Below, piece after piece: positions 9,033-17,419 of a stretch of DNA of 64,000 bases. The DNA comes from Phocaeicola coprocola DSM 17136 (GTDB taxonomy: Bacteria; Bacteroidota; Bacteroidia; Bacteroidales; Bacteroidaceae): positions 1-64,000 of the forward strand of contig NZ_DS981496.1 in the NCBI RefSeq assembly GCF_000154845.1, written 5' to 3'. The first letter of the stretch is position 1; the number at the start of each line of letters is the position of its first letter. The position numbers and the translations under genes were made by a program. Below the pieces are notes generated by a model. That model did no database searches and was not told the origin of the DNA. It saw only the letters and a program-made list of their open reading frames with translations.

Positions 9033-9770
9033 TTACTTCAATATTTGTTCACTTGTTTTGCCAAATCGGCGTTCTCTTCGTTGATAATCACAGATTGCTT
9101 TACATAATTCTTCTTCCTTGAAGTCAGGCCAGAATGTATCGCAAAAATAAAGTTCGGAATAGGCACATTGCCATAGCATATAGTTGCTGAGGCGGATTTC
9201 TCCTCCTGTCCGTATCAGCAGGTCGGGATCAGGCATAAAGTTGGTTGCCAGATATTGGCTGACCGTTTGATCGGTTATATCATTTATATTCAGCTCTCCA
9301 CAAGCCACCTTCTCTGATATTTCTTTGACTGCTTTGGTTATTTCCCATTTTGAAGAATAACTCAATGCCAATACCAGACACATACCGGTGTTTTTTGAAG
9401 TTCGTTGTACACATTGATTCAGACGATTCAGTACATCGGCTGGTAATTTTTCAGTTTCTCCAATAATACGGAAACTGATATTGTTTTTCATAAAGGTTTC
9501 TTCTTCGATAGAATCTATCAGAAGACTCATTAATGCTGCTACTTCGTCTGCTGGGCGATTCCAGTTCTCGGTAGAAAAAGTATAAAGTGTGAGATATTTT
9601 ACTCCCAGATTTGATGCTTCTTCTGCAATGACATGAACAGTTTCTGCACCCGCCTGATGTCCGAGCGAACGAACTAGTCCTCGCTGTTTTGCCCATCGCC
9701 CGTTTCCATCCATGATGATGGCGATGTGGGCGGGGATTCGTGTCTTATCCACTTGGTCTTTATATAGCAT
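9033..9770 (-). CDS. uppS: Undecaprenyl diphosphate synthase (cis-prenyltransferase)
   Basis: The product has 245 residues, standard for the family. It elongates farnesyl diphosphate with isopentenyl units to the C55 carrier lipid used for peptidoglycan and surface glycans. The N-terminal [14 protein letters not shown] contains the catalytic Asp21. The C-terminal part has [18 protein letters not shown] and a final FWPDF, all typical. It is tightly linked to bamA downstream (3-bp gap) and follows the DUF6242-like lipoprotein gene by 21 bp. The three probably form one transcription unit. Confidence 0.95.
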   Translation of the reverse strand: MLYKDQVDKTRIPAHIAIIMDGNGRWAKQRGLVRSLGHQAGAETVHVIAEEASNLGVKYLTLYTFSTENWNRPADEVAALMSLLIDSIEEETFMKNNISFRIIGETEKLPADVLNRLNQCVQRTSKNTGMCLVLALSYSSKWEITKAVKEISEKVACGELNINDITDQTVSQYLATNFMPDPDLLIRTGGEIRLSNYMLWQCAYSELYFCDTFWPDFKEEELCKAICDYQRRERRFGKTSEQILK

Positions 9771-9791
9771 AGCTTTCGGATTATAAATGTA

Positions 9792-11249
9792 TTATTCCCA
9801 TTTAGGAAGGAATCCAAAATGGTTAATTCGTCCTCTACTCATGTATCCGTTGTTCCAGATTATCCAAATAAAGTTATCTTTGTCAACAACACACGAATAA
9901 CTTCCTTCACCCTTAACTTTTCCTCTGTTATACAATTCTACGAAAGATGTACCTTCTGTAGCAAATGTCATATCTTCTTTAACGGTTTCCCATGTCAGAC
10001 CGTTATCTGTAGAACAGAAGAGTGTACTGAACGGATTCTTATAGTCTGTATAATCTTTACTTGTAATTTCACCGCCGAATACATATAGCTTCTTGTTATA
10101 ATAAATCAATGAAGGATCAACAATATTCGGGCATCTGAAGGTGTCTGCTTCTTCATAATTATAAGTGCTCCATGTATTATCGTTTGTCAGGCGTGTAGAA
10201 ACGATACCAGAACCATCTGCTTTTTCTGTATTATATCCCATAACGACAGCACGGGTCAGGCTGGTATTGTAAGAAACCGGAATATTTACCGATAATGTTC
10301 TTGTACCTTTGCTAGGAAAATCTGTTATATTATAATTTTCTGTTGTTCCACTATTGGCTTGTACATCATATATATACGATTCATCTTTGGCAGTGCGTGC
10401 ATATAACAGATTGTCTATGCCAGCAAGAAGTTGAGACAAATTAGAAACCGAAGATGCTTCGCAACCATTATCTGTCAGTTTATACAAAACCTGTTCTACG
10501 AGGAAGTAAATATTACCTTGGCAAAGTGTTGCAGAGTAAGTATCTGTAGCATCAGGCAAATTAATTGTTGTCCATGATGTTCCAGGCGTTCCGTTTGAAA
10601 CAGACGTGTATTCAACTACCTGTTTGCCATTCTGTGTAGTTCCGAATACATAAATCTTATCATTGGCATAAACTGCTTTTTGTTTGATTAAAGTGCCGGA
10701 AGTAAATCCTGCTCCGATGGGTTCTTTTGTCCATTGTAAAGAGTCAGGTTCCTGATTGTGAACATTGATTTTTACACGATAAGCCTTACCCATTACGCCG
10801 CTATAAGCCAAAACTTTGAAAGAAAGTCCTTCTGTTGGAGCAAATGCAAAGTTGATAGAATCGCTTGAAGTCCAGAGAGTGTCTTTGGCTTCAGCTCCTT
10901 CTGAATCGATTTTACCATACAGAATGTAATCAGTGTCAGCTGTGATTTTTGTGAGCACTCTTGAGATATCAGTTCCAACAGGAAGTGAATCTTTATTCTC
11001 AATGGTTCTCATAGCCTGATTGATGGTGAAAGGATAATTTGCCATGGAAATGGTATCCGTATATGTAGAATCTTCTCCTTTCGAGTCTTTTCCAACTCTC
11101 TTGACATGCAGTGTACCAAGTGAGAATGAAGTAATGCTTGTCTCAGAACTATAAGTAACCTGCTCAATATCATTGTCCAGACATGAAGTCATTGCAGACA
11201 TTGTGACGAGTAAGCTAACTAGCAGTATGGGTAAAAACTTTATTTTCAT
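9792..11249 (-). CDS. DUF6242-like lipoprotein, predicted kelch-type propeller
   Basis: The product has 485 residues. A lipobox ends in TSC with Cys23 as the acylated residue, so this is a lipoprotein. Residues 30-150 resemble an immunoglobulin-like N-terminal region. From about residue 180 there are repeated short blocks of the type KIYVFGTTQNGK, KLYVFGGEI and NIYFLVEQVLY separated by about 50 residues, which suggests a six- or seven-bladed propeller. The gene heads the uppS-bamA operon, and a linked envelope role is plausible but unproven. The DUF6242 name is from memory of this gene neighbourhood in Bacteroides; no enzymatic motif is visible. Confidence 0.7.
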   Translation of the reverse strand: MKIKFLPILLVSLLVTMSAMTSCLDNDIEQVTYSSETSITSFSLGTLHVKRVGKDSKGEDSTYTDTISMANYPFTINQAMRTIENKDSLPVGTDISRVLTKITADTDYILYGKIDSEGAEAKDTLWTSSDSINFAFAPTEGLSFKVLAYSGVMGKAYRVKINVHNQEPDSLQWTKEPIGAGFTSGTLIKQKAVYANDKIYVFGTTQNGKQVVEYTSVSNGTPGTSWTTINLPDATDTYSATLCQGNIYFLVEQVLYKLTDNGCEASSVSNLSQLLAGIDNLLYARTAKDESYIYDVQANSGTTENYNITDFPSKGTRTLSVNIPVSYNTSLTRAVVMGYNTEKADGSGIVSTRLTNDNTWSTYNYEEADTFRCPNIVDPSLIYYNKKLYVFGGEITSKDYTDYKNPFSTLFCSTDNGLTWETVKEDMTFATEGTSFVELYNRGKVKGEGSYSCVVDKDNFIWIIWNNGYMSRGRINHFGFLPKWE

Positions 11250-11277
11250 TTATAAAATTGTCTTTGATTACAAGTTG

Positions 11278-11285
11278 CAAAAGTA
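11278..11285 (-). promoter_or_regulatory. -7 box of the DUF6242-uppS-bamA operon
   Basis: TACTTTTG on the minus strand fits TAnnTTTG and lies 29 bp before the start at 11249. It would drive the envelope operon. Confidence 0.5.
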
Positions 11286-11382
11286 GAAAGTTTTTTTTCG
11301 AATAGGAACTTTTATATCAAGTTTTATATAAAATTATGGATAAGCGTAACTTTTTTATCTGTGAATTGGCATATTTTTGTGC

Positions 11383-12417
11383 TTATTTTTCATAATGAAT
11401 GATTGTGTTTTTATCTTTTGACAAAACCTGTTTGCCATATCCTGCAGGAACAACAGGGTGTTTTACTCCTTTATGGAGTAGTGCTTCAGAGTATTCTATA
11501 TAAATTTCATCCCATATTTCTTCGTCAATAAACGATTGCAAGAGTTGACTGCCTCCTTCTACGAGTAATGACTGAAGTTTGTTTTCGTATAATATTTGTA
11601 ATATTTGTGGCAGAATATTCTGATTGAAATCCAGTTTGTAGTAAATAATATTTGTCGTCGATTCTTTTTCTAAAGCTGTAAATACCCATGTCGGGGTCTT
11701 ACCGTCGAATAATTTTAAGTTCAAAGGCAGAGTCAGCTCTTTATCTATAACCAGTCGGATAGGGTTTTTACCATACCAGTTGCGTGTTGTGAGTGAAGGG
11801 TTATCCAGTAAGGCTGTTTTACGTCCGACCAGGATAGCTTGATGTTCTGCCCGTTGCTTATGTACATACATAGATGTTATTGGAGTAGAAAGTATAACAG
11901 GCTGGCCGCTTTCACGATTCACGTCAATAAATCCGTCTGCCGATTCTGCCCATTTTAAAGTTATGTATGGGCGTTTCTGGATATTGAAAGTAACGAAACG
12001 TTTTATTAATGCCCGACATTCATTCTCCAGAACTCCGACTGTTACCTCGATTCCGGCATCTCTTAATTTCTGTATACCTCTGCCTGAAACAAGTGAAAAA
12101 GGATCGACACATCCTACTACTACGCGAGGAATTCCTTTACTTATAATTAAATCGGCACAAGGAGGTGTTTTCCCATAGTGAGAGCATGGTTCCAGACTGA
12201 CATAAATAGTAGATTTTTTAAGCAAGCTCTCATCTTTTACAGAACGGATTGCGTTGACTTCGGCATGGCCTTCTCCGCAACGTACGTGGTAACCTTCACC
12301 GATAATACGATCGTTGCAGACAATTACGGCTCCTACCATTGGATTTGGTGCAGCATTGCACATCCCGTTACGCGCCAGCTGTATGCAGCGGCGGATATAT
12401 TTTTCATCTTTTGTCAT
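11383..12417 (-). CDS. ribD: Bifunctional riboflavin biosynthesis deaminase/reductase
   Basis: The product has 344 residues with two domains. The N-terminal zinc deaminase has HAEVNAIR (His51, Glu53) and EPCSHYGKTPPC (Cys78, Cys87). The C-terminal reductase (from about residue 150) has TLKWAESADGFID, ILVGRKTALLDNPSLTTR and LLVEGGSQLLQSF. It catalyses the second and third steps from GTP to riboflavin. No other rib gene is nearby, as usual for scattered rib genes in Bacteroidetes. It is divergent from prmC with only 34 bp between the two start codons, so promoters must overlap one or both genes. Confidence 0.95.
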   Translation of the reverse strand: MTKDEKYIRRCIQLARNGMCNAAPNPMVGAVIVCNDRIIGEGYHVRCGEGHAEVNAIRSVKDESLLKKSTIYVSLEPCSHYGKTPPCADLIISKGIPRVVVGCVDPFSLVSGRGIQKLRDAGIEVTVGVLENECRALIKRFVTFNIQKRPYITLKWAESADGFIDVNRESGQPVILSTPITSMYVHKQRAEHQAILVGRKTALLDNPSLTTRNWYGKNPIRLVIDKELTLPLNLKLFDGKTPTWVFTALEKESTTNIIYYKLDFNQNILPQILQILYENKLQSLLVEGGSQLLQSFIDEEIWDEIYIEYSEALLHKGVKHPVVPAGYGKQVLSKDKNTIIHYEK

Positions 12418-12438
12418 ATTCGGTTTGTTTTTTATTCT

Positions 12439-12446
12439 TACATTTG
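12439..12446 (+). promoter_or_regulatory. -7 box immediately before prmC
   Basis: TACATTTG matches TAnnTTTG but ends only 5 bp before the ATG at 12452. If used, it would give a leaderless or nearly leaderless prmC transcript. Confidence 0.4.
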
Positions 12447-12451
12447 TACCT

Positions 12452-13294
12452 ATGCATCCTATTTATACTTACATCAGGCAGACGCTTGCAGGAGTTTACC
12501 CGGAAGAGGAAACAGCGGCATTGGCAAAGTGGATATTGACAGATGTATTTTGTCTGTCCACCACGGAACTCTATGCGGGCAAAGATATGAATTTTTCTAA
12601 GAACGAGTGTGACAGGCTGGAAGATATTCTTTCCCGCCTGAAACGATATGAGCCTTTACAATACATATTGGGTAAGGTCGATTTTTGTGGATTACCTTTT
12701 GAAGTGGCACCTGGAGCCTTAATCCCCCGGCCCGAAACTGCTGAACTGATAGACTGGATTATCTCGGATTACACAGATAAAGCCGGAGTACGGATTTTGG
12801 ATGTAGGAACGGGTAGTGGCTGTATACCTATCGTATTGGGCAAAAAATTAAAACAAAGTAAAATAACTTCATGGGACGTGTCAGAAAAAGCATTGGATAT
12901 TGCTCGGCGGAATAAACTTCTCAACCAGGTTGATATCACTTTAGCTCAAGTCGATATCTTCGATACTGCGTTACCGGATATTCATGTCGATGTTCTGGTG
13001 AGCAATCCTCCGTATATTACAGAGAAAGAACGTAGCGGGATGGAGCGAAACGTATTGGATTGGGAGCCTGAACTCGCTTTGTTTGTTCCGGATAGTGATC
13101 CGCTTTTATTCTACCGACGGATAGCAGAAGTAGGTTGTGACATTTTAGTTTCAGGTGGTACTTTGTATTATGAGATTAATCGGGCATATGGCAAAGAAAC
13201 AGTGCAGTTGCTTGAAGGAATGGGGTATCAATCTGTAGAATTAAGAAAAGATATGTTTGGCAACGACCGTATGATAAAAGCATTCAGACCATGA
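12452..13294 (+). CDS. prmC: Release factor glutamine N5-methyltransferase
   Basis: The product has 280 residues when started at 12452 (MHPIYTYIRQ). The frame is open further upstream, but that part overlaps ribD and is not family-like. PrmC methylates the Gln of the GGQ motif in release factors RF1 and RF2. It has an N-terminal helical domain, the SAM-binding motif LDVGTGSGC (residues 116-124), and the substrate motif SNPPYI with NPPY at 185-188. The last bases overlap recX (ATGA at 13291-13294), so the two are translationally coupled. Confidence 0.93.
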   Translation: MHPIYTYIRQTLAGVYPEEETAALAKWILTDVFCLSTTELYAGKDMNFSKNECDRLEDILSRLKRYEPLQYILGKVDFCGLPFEVAPGALIPRPETAELIDWIISDYTDKAGVRILDVGTGSGCIPIVLGKKLKQSKITSWDVSEKALDIARRNKLLNQVDITLAQVDIFDTALPDIHVDVLVSNPPYITEKERSGMERNVLDWEPELALFVPDSDPLLFYRRIAEVGCDILVSGGTLYYEINRAYGKETVQLLEGMGYQSVELRKDMFGNDRMIKAFRP

Positions 13295-13770
13295 AAGAAT
13301 ATACCGAAGATGAATTGAAATATAAAGCCGAAGCATATTGCTCAACGGCCGAACATTGCCCTTCTGAAGTAATATCTAAGTTGAATCTTTGGGGAGCCGA
13401 TGATGTAGTGACAGAACATATTCTGGAGCATTTGAAAAAAGAACGTTATCTGGATACTCAGCGCTTTTGTAAAGCTTTTGCTTGCGATAAATATCGGTTT
13501 GCGCGTTGGGGTAGGATGAAAATTGCTCAGGCACTTCGTCAGAAGCAACTTTCTTCGGAAGATATTGCTGCAGGTCTGGATGAAATAGACGAAACCGAAT
13601 ACTGTGAGAACTTGAAAGAACTGTTGCGTCAGAAGAGTAAAACTGTTTCGGGGAAAAACGAATACGAACGCAATACAAAACTTATTCGTTTTGCTGTAGG
13701 CAGAGGGTTTACAGTAGATGAGGTGTTGCGCTATATTAAACAGAAAGATCCTGATGAATTTATGGACTGA
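13291..13770 (+). CDS. recX: RecX family regulatory protein
   Basis: The product has 159 residues. RecX binds and inhibits RecA filaments. The protein is almost all helical with the three-helix repeats of the family: residues 25-60 (SKLNLWG, ILEHLKKERYLDTQRFCKAF), then KYRFARWGRMKIAQALRQKQLS, the most conserved segment, and a less conserved C-terminal repeat. It overlaps the prmC stop by 4 bp and the following comF start by 17 bp. No recA gene is in the window. Confidence 0.85.
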   Translation: MKEYTEDELKYKAEAYCSTAEHCPSEVISKLNLWGADDVVTEHILEHLKKERYLDTQRFCKAFACDKYRFARWGRMKIAQALRQKQLSSEDIAAGLDEIDETEYCENLKELLRQKSKTVSGKNEYERNTKLIRFAVGRGFTVDEVLRYIKQKDPDEFMD

Positions 13771-14443
13771 CATACGGGATTTCCTTTTTCCTCGCTTATG
13801 CCTGTCGTGTGGGAAGAAACTCTTGCAAAGCGAAGACGGACTTTGTATATCCTGTTTTTCGTCATTACCATATACGCATTTAGGTAATACTTCAGGCAAT
13901 GAAATGGAGAAATGCTTTTGGGGACGTTTTCCGGTTGTTCGTGCTTCTTCACTTTTTTATTATGCAAAAGGAGGAGATGTGGCTCAGATTTTATATGCCA
14001 TGAAATATCATGCGCGGAAAAAACTTTGTTGCAGGATGGGTGAATATATGGCTGGAGAATTGTGTGATTCCGGCTTTTTTGAAGGAATAGATTATCTGCT
14101 TCCGGTTCCTTTGTTCTCTTCCCGATTGCGTCAGCGAGGATATAACCAAAGTGAGCTTCTGGCGCGGGGGATATCATGTGTAACGGGTATCCCTCTCTGT
14201 ACAGATGCAGTAGTGCGCTCTCGTAATAATGCGACTCAAACCCACAAAAGCGGTTATGCACGTTGGCAAAATGTAGACCGGCTGTTTTTGCCTACACCCC
14301 ATGCTGCAAACTTGCATGATAAACATATTTTGCTGGTTGATGATGTTCTTACTACAGGAGCTACGCTGGTAGCTTGTGCCGACGCACTGCTTGGAGTGGA
14401 AAATATAAAGATTAGTGTGTTGACTTTGGCATGGGCCCGATGA
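13754..14443 (+). CDS. ComF family phosphoribosyltransferase-like protein
   Basis: The product has 229 residues from the ATG at 13754 (MNLWTDIRDFLFPRLC). A start at 13718 would add an unlikely leader inside recX. The N-terminal zinc ribbon CLSCGKK...LCISC and the C-terminal PRPP-binding loop ILLVDDVLTTGATL are typical of ComF/GntX proteins. Between them is PVPLFSSRLRQRGYNQSELLA, the family signature. In naturally competent bacteria ComF helps DNA uptake. Its role in Bacteroides is not established. Confidence 0.88.
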   Translation: MNLWTDIRDFLFPRLCLSCGKKLLQSEDGLCISCFSSLPYTHLGNTSGNEMEKCFWGRFPVVRASSLFYYAKGGDVAQILYAMKYHARKKLCCRMGEYMAGELCDSGFFEGIDYLLPVPLFSSRLRQRGYNQSELLARGISCVTGIPLCTDAVVRSRNNATQTHKSGYARWQNVDRLFLPTPHAANLHDKHILLVDDVLTTGATLVACADALLGVENIKISVLTLAWAR

Positions 14444-14505
14444 ACAAAATGATTTCTTTAACTAAAAAAGATACACATATATTTCCTAATCACGTAGGAT
14501 TTACA

Positions 14506-14513
14506 TAATTTTG
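14506..14513 (+). promoter_or_regulatory. -7 box of pyrE
   Basis: TAATTTTG (TAnnTTTG) lies 29 bp before the pyrE ATG at 14543, in the 99-bp gap after comF. Confidence 0.5.
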
Positions 14514-14542
14514 CACCAACGTTTATCAGATATATTAAGGTT

Positions 14543-15178
14543 ATGAAAGCTTTGGAAAGATTATTTGCAGAAAAATTGCTGAAAGTAAAAGCCGTAAAGA
14601 TTCAGCCGGCTAACCCGTTTACTTGGGCTTCTGGTTGGAAATCGCCTATTTATTGCGACAACCGCAAGACTTTGTCTTATCCAGCATTACGTAATTTCGT
14701 GAAGTTGGAGCTTTGCCGCGTTATTCTTGAAAAGTTTGGTGAGGTAGACGCTATTGCCGGCGTAGCAACAGGAGCTATCGCTCAGGGTGCTTTGGTGGCA
14801 GAAGAATTGAACCTCCCGTTTGTATATGTACGTTCAAGTCCAAAAGATCATGGACTCGAAAACTTGATTGAAGGTGAACTTCGTCCGGGTATGAAAGTTG
14901 TTGTAGTAGAAGATTTGATTTCTACAGGTGGCAGCAGCTTGAAGGCTGTTGATGCTATTCGTCGTAATGGATGCGATGTTATCGGTATGGTAGCTTCGTT
15001 CACTTACGGTTTCGATGTATCAGCAGAAGCATTCAAGAATGCAAAAGTAGAGCTGGTTACATTGACCAACTACAATGCAGTGTTGGATGCAGCTTTGAAG
15101 ACTGATTATATTGACGAACAGGATATACCGGTTCTTCAGGCTTGGAGAGAAGATCCTGCACACTGGACTGGAAAATAA
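14543..15178 (+). CDS. pyrE: Orotate phosphoribosyltransferase
   Basis: The product has 211 residues. It joins orotate to PRPP to give OMP in pyrimidine synthesis. The PRPP loop VVVVEDLISTGGSSL lies at about residues 116-130, and KDHG and ASGWKSPIYCDNR are the orotate-side family motifs. It is followed by a long perfect hairpin and then an SRPBCC-like gene and argH, the order commonly seen in Bacteroides. Confidence 0.95.
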   Translation: MKALERLFAEKLLKVKAVKIQPANPFTWASGWKSPIYCDNRKTLSYPALRNFVKLELCRVILEKFGEVDAIAGVATGAIAQGALVAEELNLPFVYVRSSPKDHGLENLIEGELRPGMKVVVVEDLISTGGSSLKAVDAIRRNGCDVIGMVASFTYGFDVSAEAFKNAKVELVTLTNYNAVLDAALKTDYIDEQDIPVLQAWREDPAHWTGK

Positions 15179-15199
15179 TTGAAATTAAATAATTATACT

Positions 15200-15272
15200 G
15201 AGCACGGATTACACGGAGTGCACGGTTTTTGTCAGCAAACCGTGTTTTCTGTGTAATCCGTGCTCTTTTTTT
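15200..15272 (+). terminator. Long hairpin terminator after pyrE
   Basis: An almost continuous stem (GAGCACGGATTACACGG at 15200-15216 with the matching strand at 15249-15265, plus an inner CACGGTTT/AAACCGTG) is followed by TTTTTTT. The CACGGATTACACGG word belongs to a repeat type scattered in Bacteroides genomes. Confidence 0.85.
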
Positions 15273-15282
15273 ATAAAAGATT

Positions 15283-15708
15283 ATGGTACAATTTGAAAGC
15301 ACAGTAAAACATATACCTTATAGCCAAGAGCGGGTATATAATAAATTGTCGGATTTAAGCAATCTGGAATCAGTGCGCGACCGTCTGGATATGATGAAAG
15401 ATAAGTTGGGTGGTAAAATAGAGGACTTGTCTTTCGACCGTGATTCATTAACATTAAAAGTACAAGGTATCAATTTGACATTGCGTATCATCGAACGTGA
15501 ACCGATGAAGTGTGTTAAGTTCGAAGGCGACAAAACTCCTGTTCCATTGAATTTATGGATACAAATACTTCCGGTAACAGAAGCAGAGGCTAAAATTAAA
15601 GTAACCATTCGTGCCGAAGTGAATATGTTTATGAAAGCTATGATTTCTAAACCGTTGCAGGAAGGAGTAGAAAGACTGGCAGATATGTTAGCTATGATAC
15701 CTTATTAA
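15283..15708 (+). CDS. SRPBCC-like small-ligand-binding fold protein
   Basis: The product has 141 residues with no signal peptide. The pattern of an N-terminal strand with FESTVKHIPYSQERVYNKLSD, a helix, then an antiparallel sheet with an acidic/basic alternation and a long C-terminal helix (KPLQEGVERLADMLAMIPY) fits the START/SRPBCC helix-grip fold. No catalytic residues are evident and I do not know its ligand. It lies 11 bp before argH and is probably co-transcribed, which makes a metabolic role possible but unproven. Confidence 0.7.
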   Translation: MVQFESTVKHIPYSQERVYNKLSDLSNLESVRDRLDMMKDKLGGKIEDLSFDRDSLTLKVQGINLTLRIIEREPMKCVKFEGDKTPVPLNLWIQILPVTEAEAKIKVTIRAEVNMFMKAMISKPLQEGVERLADMLAMIPY

Positions 15709-15719
15709 AAAATAGAACT

Positions 15720-17060
15720 ATGGCTCAGAAACTTTGGGAAAAAAGCGTTCAGGTAAATGAGGAAATAGACCGTTTTACCGTAGGAAAAGACCGTGAGCTG
15801 GACCTTTATCTGGCTAAGCATGATGTTTTAGGTTCGATGGCTCATATTACTATGCTTGAAAGTATTGGTCTGTTGTCGGCAGATGAGTTGCAGGTTTTAT
15901 TGGCAGAACTGAAGAATATTTACGCTTCTGCCGAACGTGGCGAGTTTGTCATCGAAGACGGAATAGAAGATGTACATTCACAAGTAGAGCTGATGCTGAC
16001 TCGTAAGTTGGGAGATGTTGGAAAAAAGATACATAGCGGGCGCTCGCGAAATGATCAGGTACTGGTCGATTTGAAACTCTTTACTCGCGAGCAACTTAAG
16101 CAGATTGCTGAGGCTGTGGAAGATTTGTTCCATGTATTGATTTCTCAGAGTAATAAATATAAAGATGTATTGATGCCGGGATATACCCATTTGCAGATAG
16201 CTATGCCTTCTTCATTTGGCTTGTGGTTTGGTGCTTATGCCGAGAGCCTGGTTGACGACATGATGTTTTTGCAGGCAGCATATAAAATGTGTAACCGCAA
16301 TCCTTTAGGTTCGGCAGCCGGTTATGGTTCATCTTTCCCGCTCGATCGCGAAATGACGACCCGCCTTTTGGGATTCGATTCAATGAATTATAATGTGGTT
16401 TATGCTCAGATGGGACGTGGAAAGATGGAGCGCAATGTGGCATTTGCATTGGCTTCTATCGCCGGAACCATTTCGAAAATGGCTTTTGATGCTTGTATGT
16501 TCAGCAGCCAGAACTTTGGCTTTGTGAAGCTCCCCGACGAATGTACCACAGGTTCTAGTATCATGCCTCATAAAAAGAATCCGGATGTATTTGAGTTGAC
16601 TCGTGCAAAATGTAACAAGTTGCAGTCACTCCCTCAGCAGATTATGATGATAATGAATAATCTTCCTTCCGGATATTTCCGTGATTTGCAAATTATCAAA
16701 GAGGTTTTCCTTCCCGCATTCGAAGAATTGAAAGATTGTCTGCGTATGTCTGCTTACATTATGGATAAGATAAAGGTAAATGAGCATATATTGGACGATG
16801 ATAAATATCTGTATATATTCAGTGTGGAAGAAGTTAACCGTCTGGCAGCAGAAGGTATGCCTTTCCGTGATGCTTATAAGAAAGTAGGATTGGATATTGA
16901 AGCTGGCAAATTTACTCATAACAAACAGGTGCATCATACCCATGCCGGAAGTATAGGTAATTTATGCAATGATAAAATAGTCGGTTTAATGGAAGAAATA
17001 TCGAAAGGGTTTAACTTCTCAGCAGTAGAACAAGCTGAAAAAAGCCTTTTAGGTCGATAA
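15720..17060 (+). CDS. argH: Argininosuccinate lyase
   Basis: The product has 446 residues. It splits argininosuccinate into arginine and fumarate. The aspartase/fumarase superfamily signature GSSIMPHKKNPD with the catalytic Ser is present, together with HSGRSRNDQV and TGSSIM context and the TVGKDRELD N-terminal segment. The length is slightly below the 450-460 of other bacteria but the core is complete. No other arg gene is adjacent. Confidence 0.95.
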   Translation: MAQKLWEKSVQVNEEIDRFTVGKDRELDLYLAKHDVLGSMAHITMLESIGLLSADELQVLLAELKNIYASAERGEFVIEDGIEDVHSQVELMLTRKLGDVGKKIHSGRSRNDQVLVDLKLFTREQLKQIAEAVEDLFHVLISQSNKYKDVLMPGYTHLQIAMPSSFGLWFGAYAESLVDDMMFLQAAYKMCNRNPLGSAAGYGSSFPLDREMTTRLLGFDSMNYNVVYAQMGRGKMERNVAFALASIAGTISKMAFDACMFSSQNFGFVKLPDECTTGSSIMPHKKNPDVFELTRAKCNKLQSLPQQIMMIMNNLPSGYFRDLQIIKEVFLPAFEELKDCLRMSAYIMDKIKVNEHILDDDKYLYIFSVEEVNRLAAEGMPFRDAYKKVGLDIEAGKFTHNKQVHHTHAGSIGNLCNDKIVGLMEEISKGFNFSAVEQAEKSLLGR

Positions 17061-17095
17061 AATATATTTTTTTGTAAAGAAAACGGGAGAAATGT

Positions 17096-17126
17096 TTGGA
17101 GCTTATTATAAAACTCCCTACATTTG
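17096..17126 (+). promoter_or_regulatory. Promoter of the tRNA-Gly/tRNA-Leu pair
   Basis: TTTG at 17096-17099 and TACATTTG at 17119-17126, spaced by 19 bp, match the full Bacteroides -33/-7 consensus. The tRNA-Gly begins 12 bp later. Confidence 0.8.
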
Positions 17127-17137
17127 CACCCGTAAAC

Positions 17138-17210
17138 GCGGAAATAGCTCAGTTGGTAGAGCATAACCTTGCCAAGGTTAGGGTCGCGAGTTCGAGTCTC
17201 GTTTTCCGCT
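17138..17210 (+). tRNA. tRNA-Gly (GCC)
   Basis: The 73-nt cloverleaf has acceptor GCGGAAA paired with TTTCCGC, D-arm TAGCTCAGTTGGTAGAGC, anticodon loop CTTGCCAAG giving GCC, and T-loop GTTCGAGTC. CCA is not encoded. Confidence 0.95.
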
Positions 17211-17225
17211 CTTCTTTGAAAGGCT

Positions 17226-17310
17226 GCTCGAATGGTGGAATCGGTAGACACGAGGGACTTAAAATCCCTTGGCCATTGCGGCTGTGCGGGTTCAAGTCCC
17301 GCTTCGAGTA
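17226..17310 (+). tRNA. tRNA-Leu (TAA)
   Basis: An 85-nt class II tRNA. Acceptor GCTCGAA pairs with TTCGAGT (one G-U pair). The anticodon loop reads ACTTAAAAT with anticodon TAA, followed by a long variable arm and GTTCAAGTC T-loop. It lies 15 bp after tRNA-Gly in the same transcript. Confidence 0.95.
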
Positions 17311-17312
17311 CG

Positions 17313-17362
17313 AAATAAAAATCGCAATTATCTGGATAGCAGGTAGTTGCGATTTTTATTTT
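17313..17362 (+). terminator. Terminator of the Gly/Leu tRNA operon
   Basis: AAATAAAAATCGCAA pairs with TTGCGATTTTTATTT, followed by T-rich sequence, right after tRNA-Leu. Confidence 0.8.
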
Positions 17363-17419
17363 ATATACTTGCACCACATTTGGAATCAACGTAAAAACGG
17401 ATCAAGGGTCAGTAGAAAT

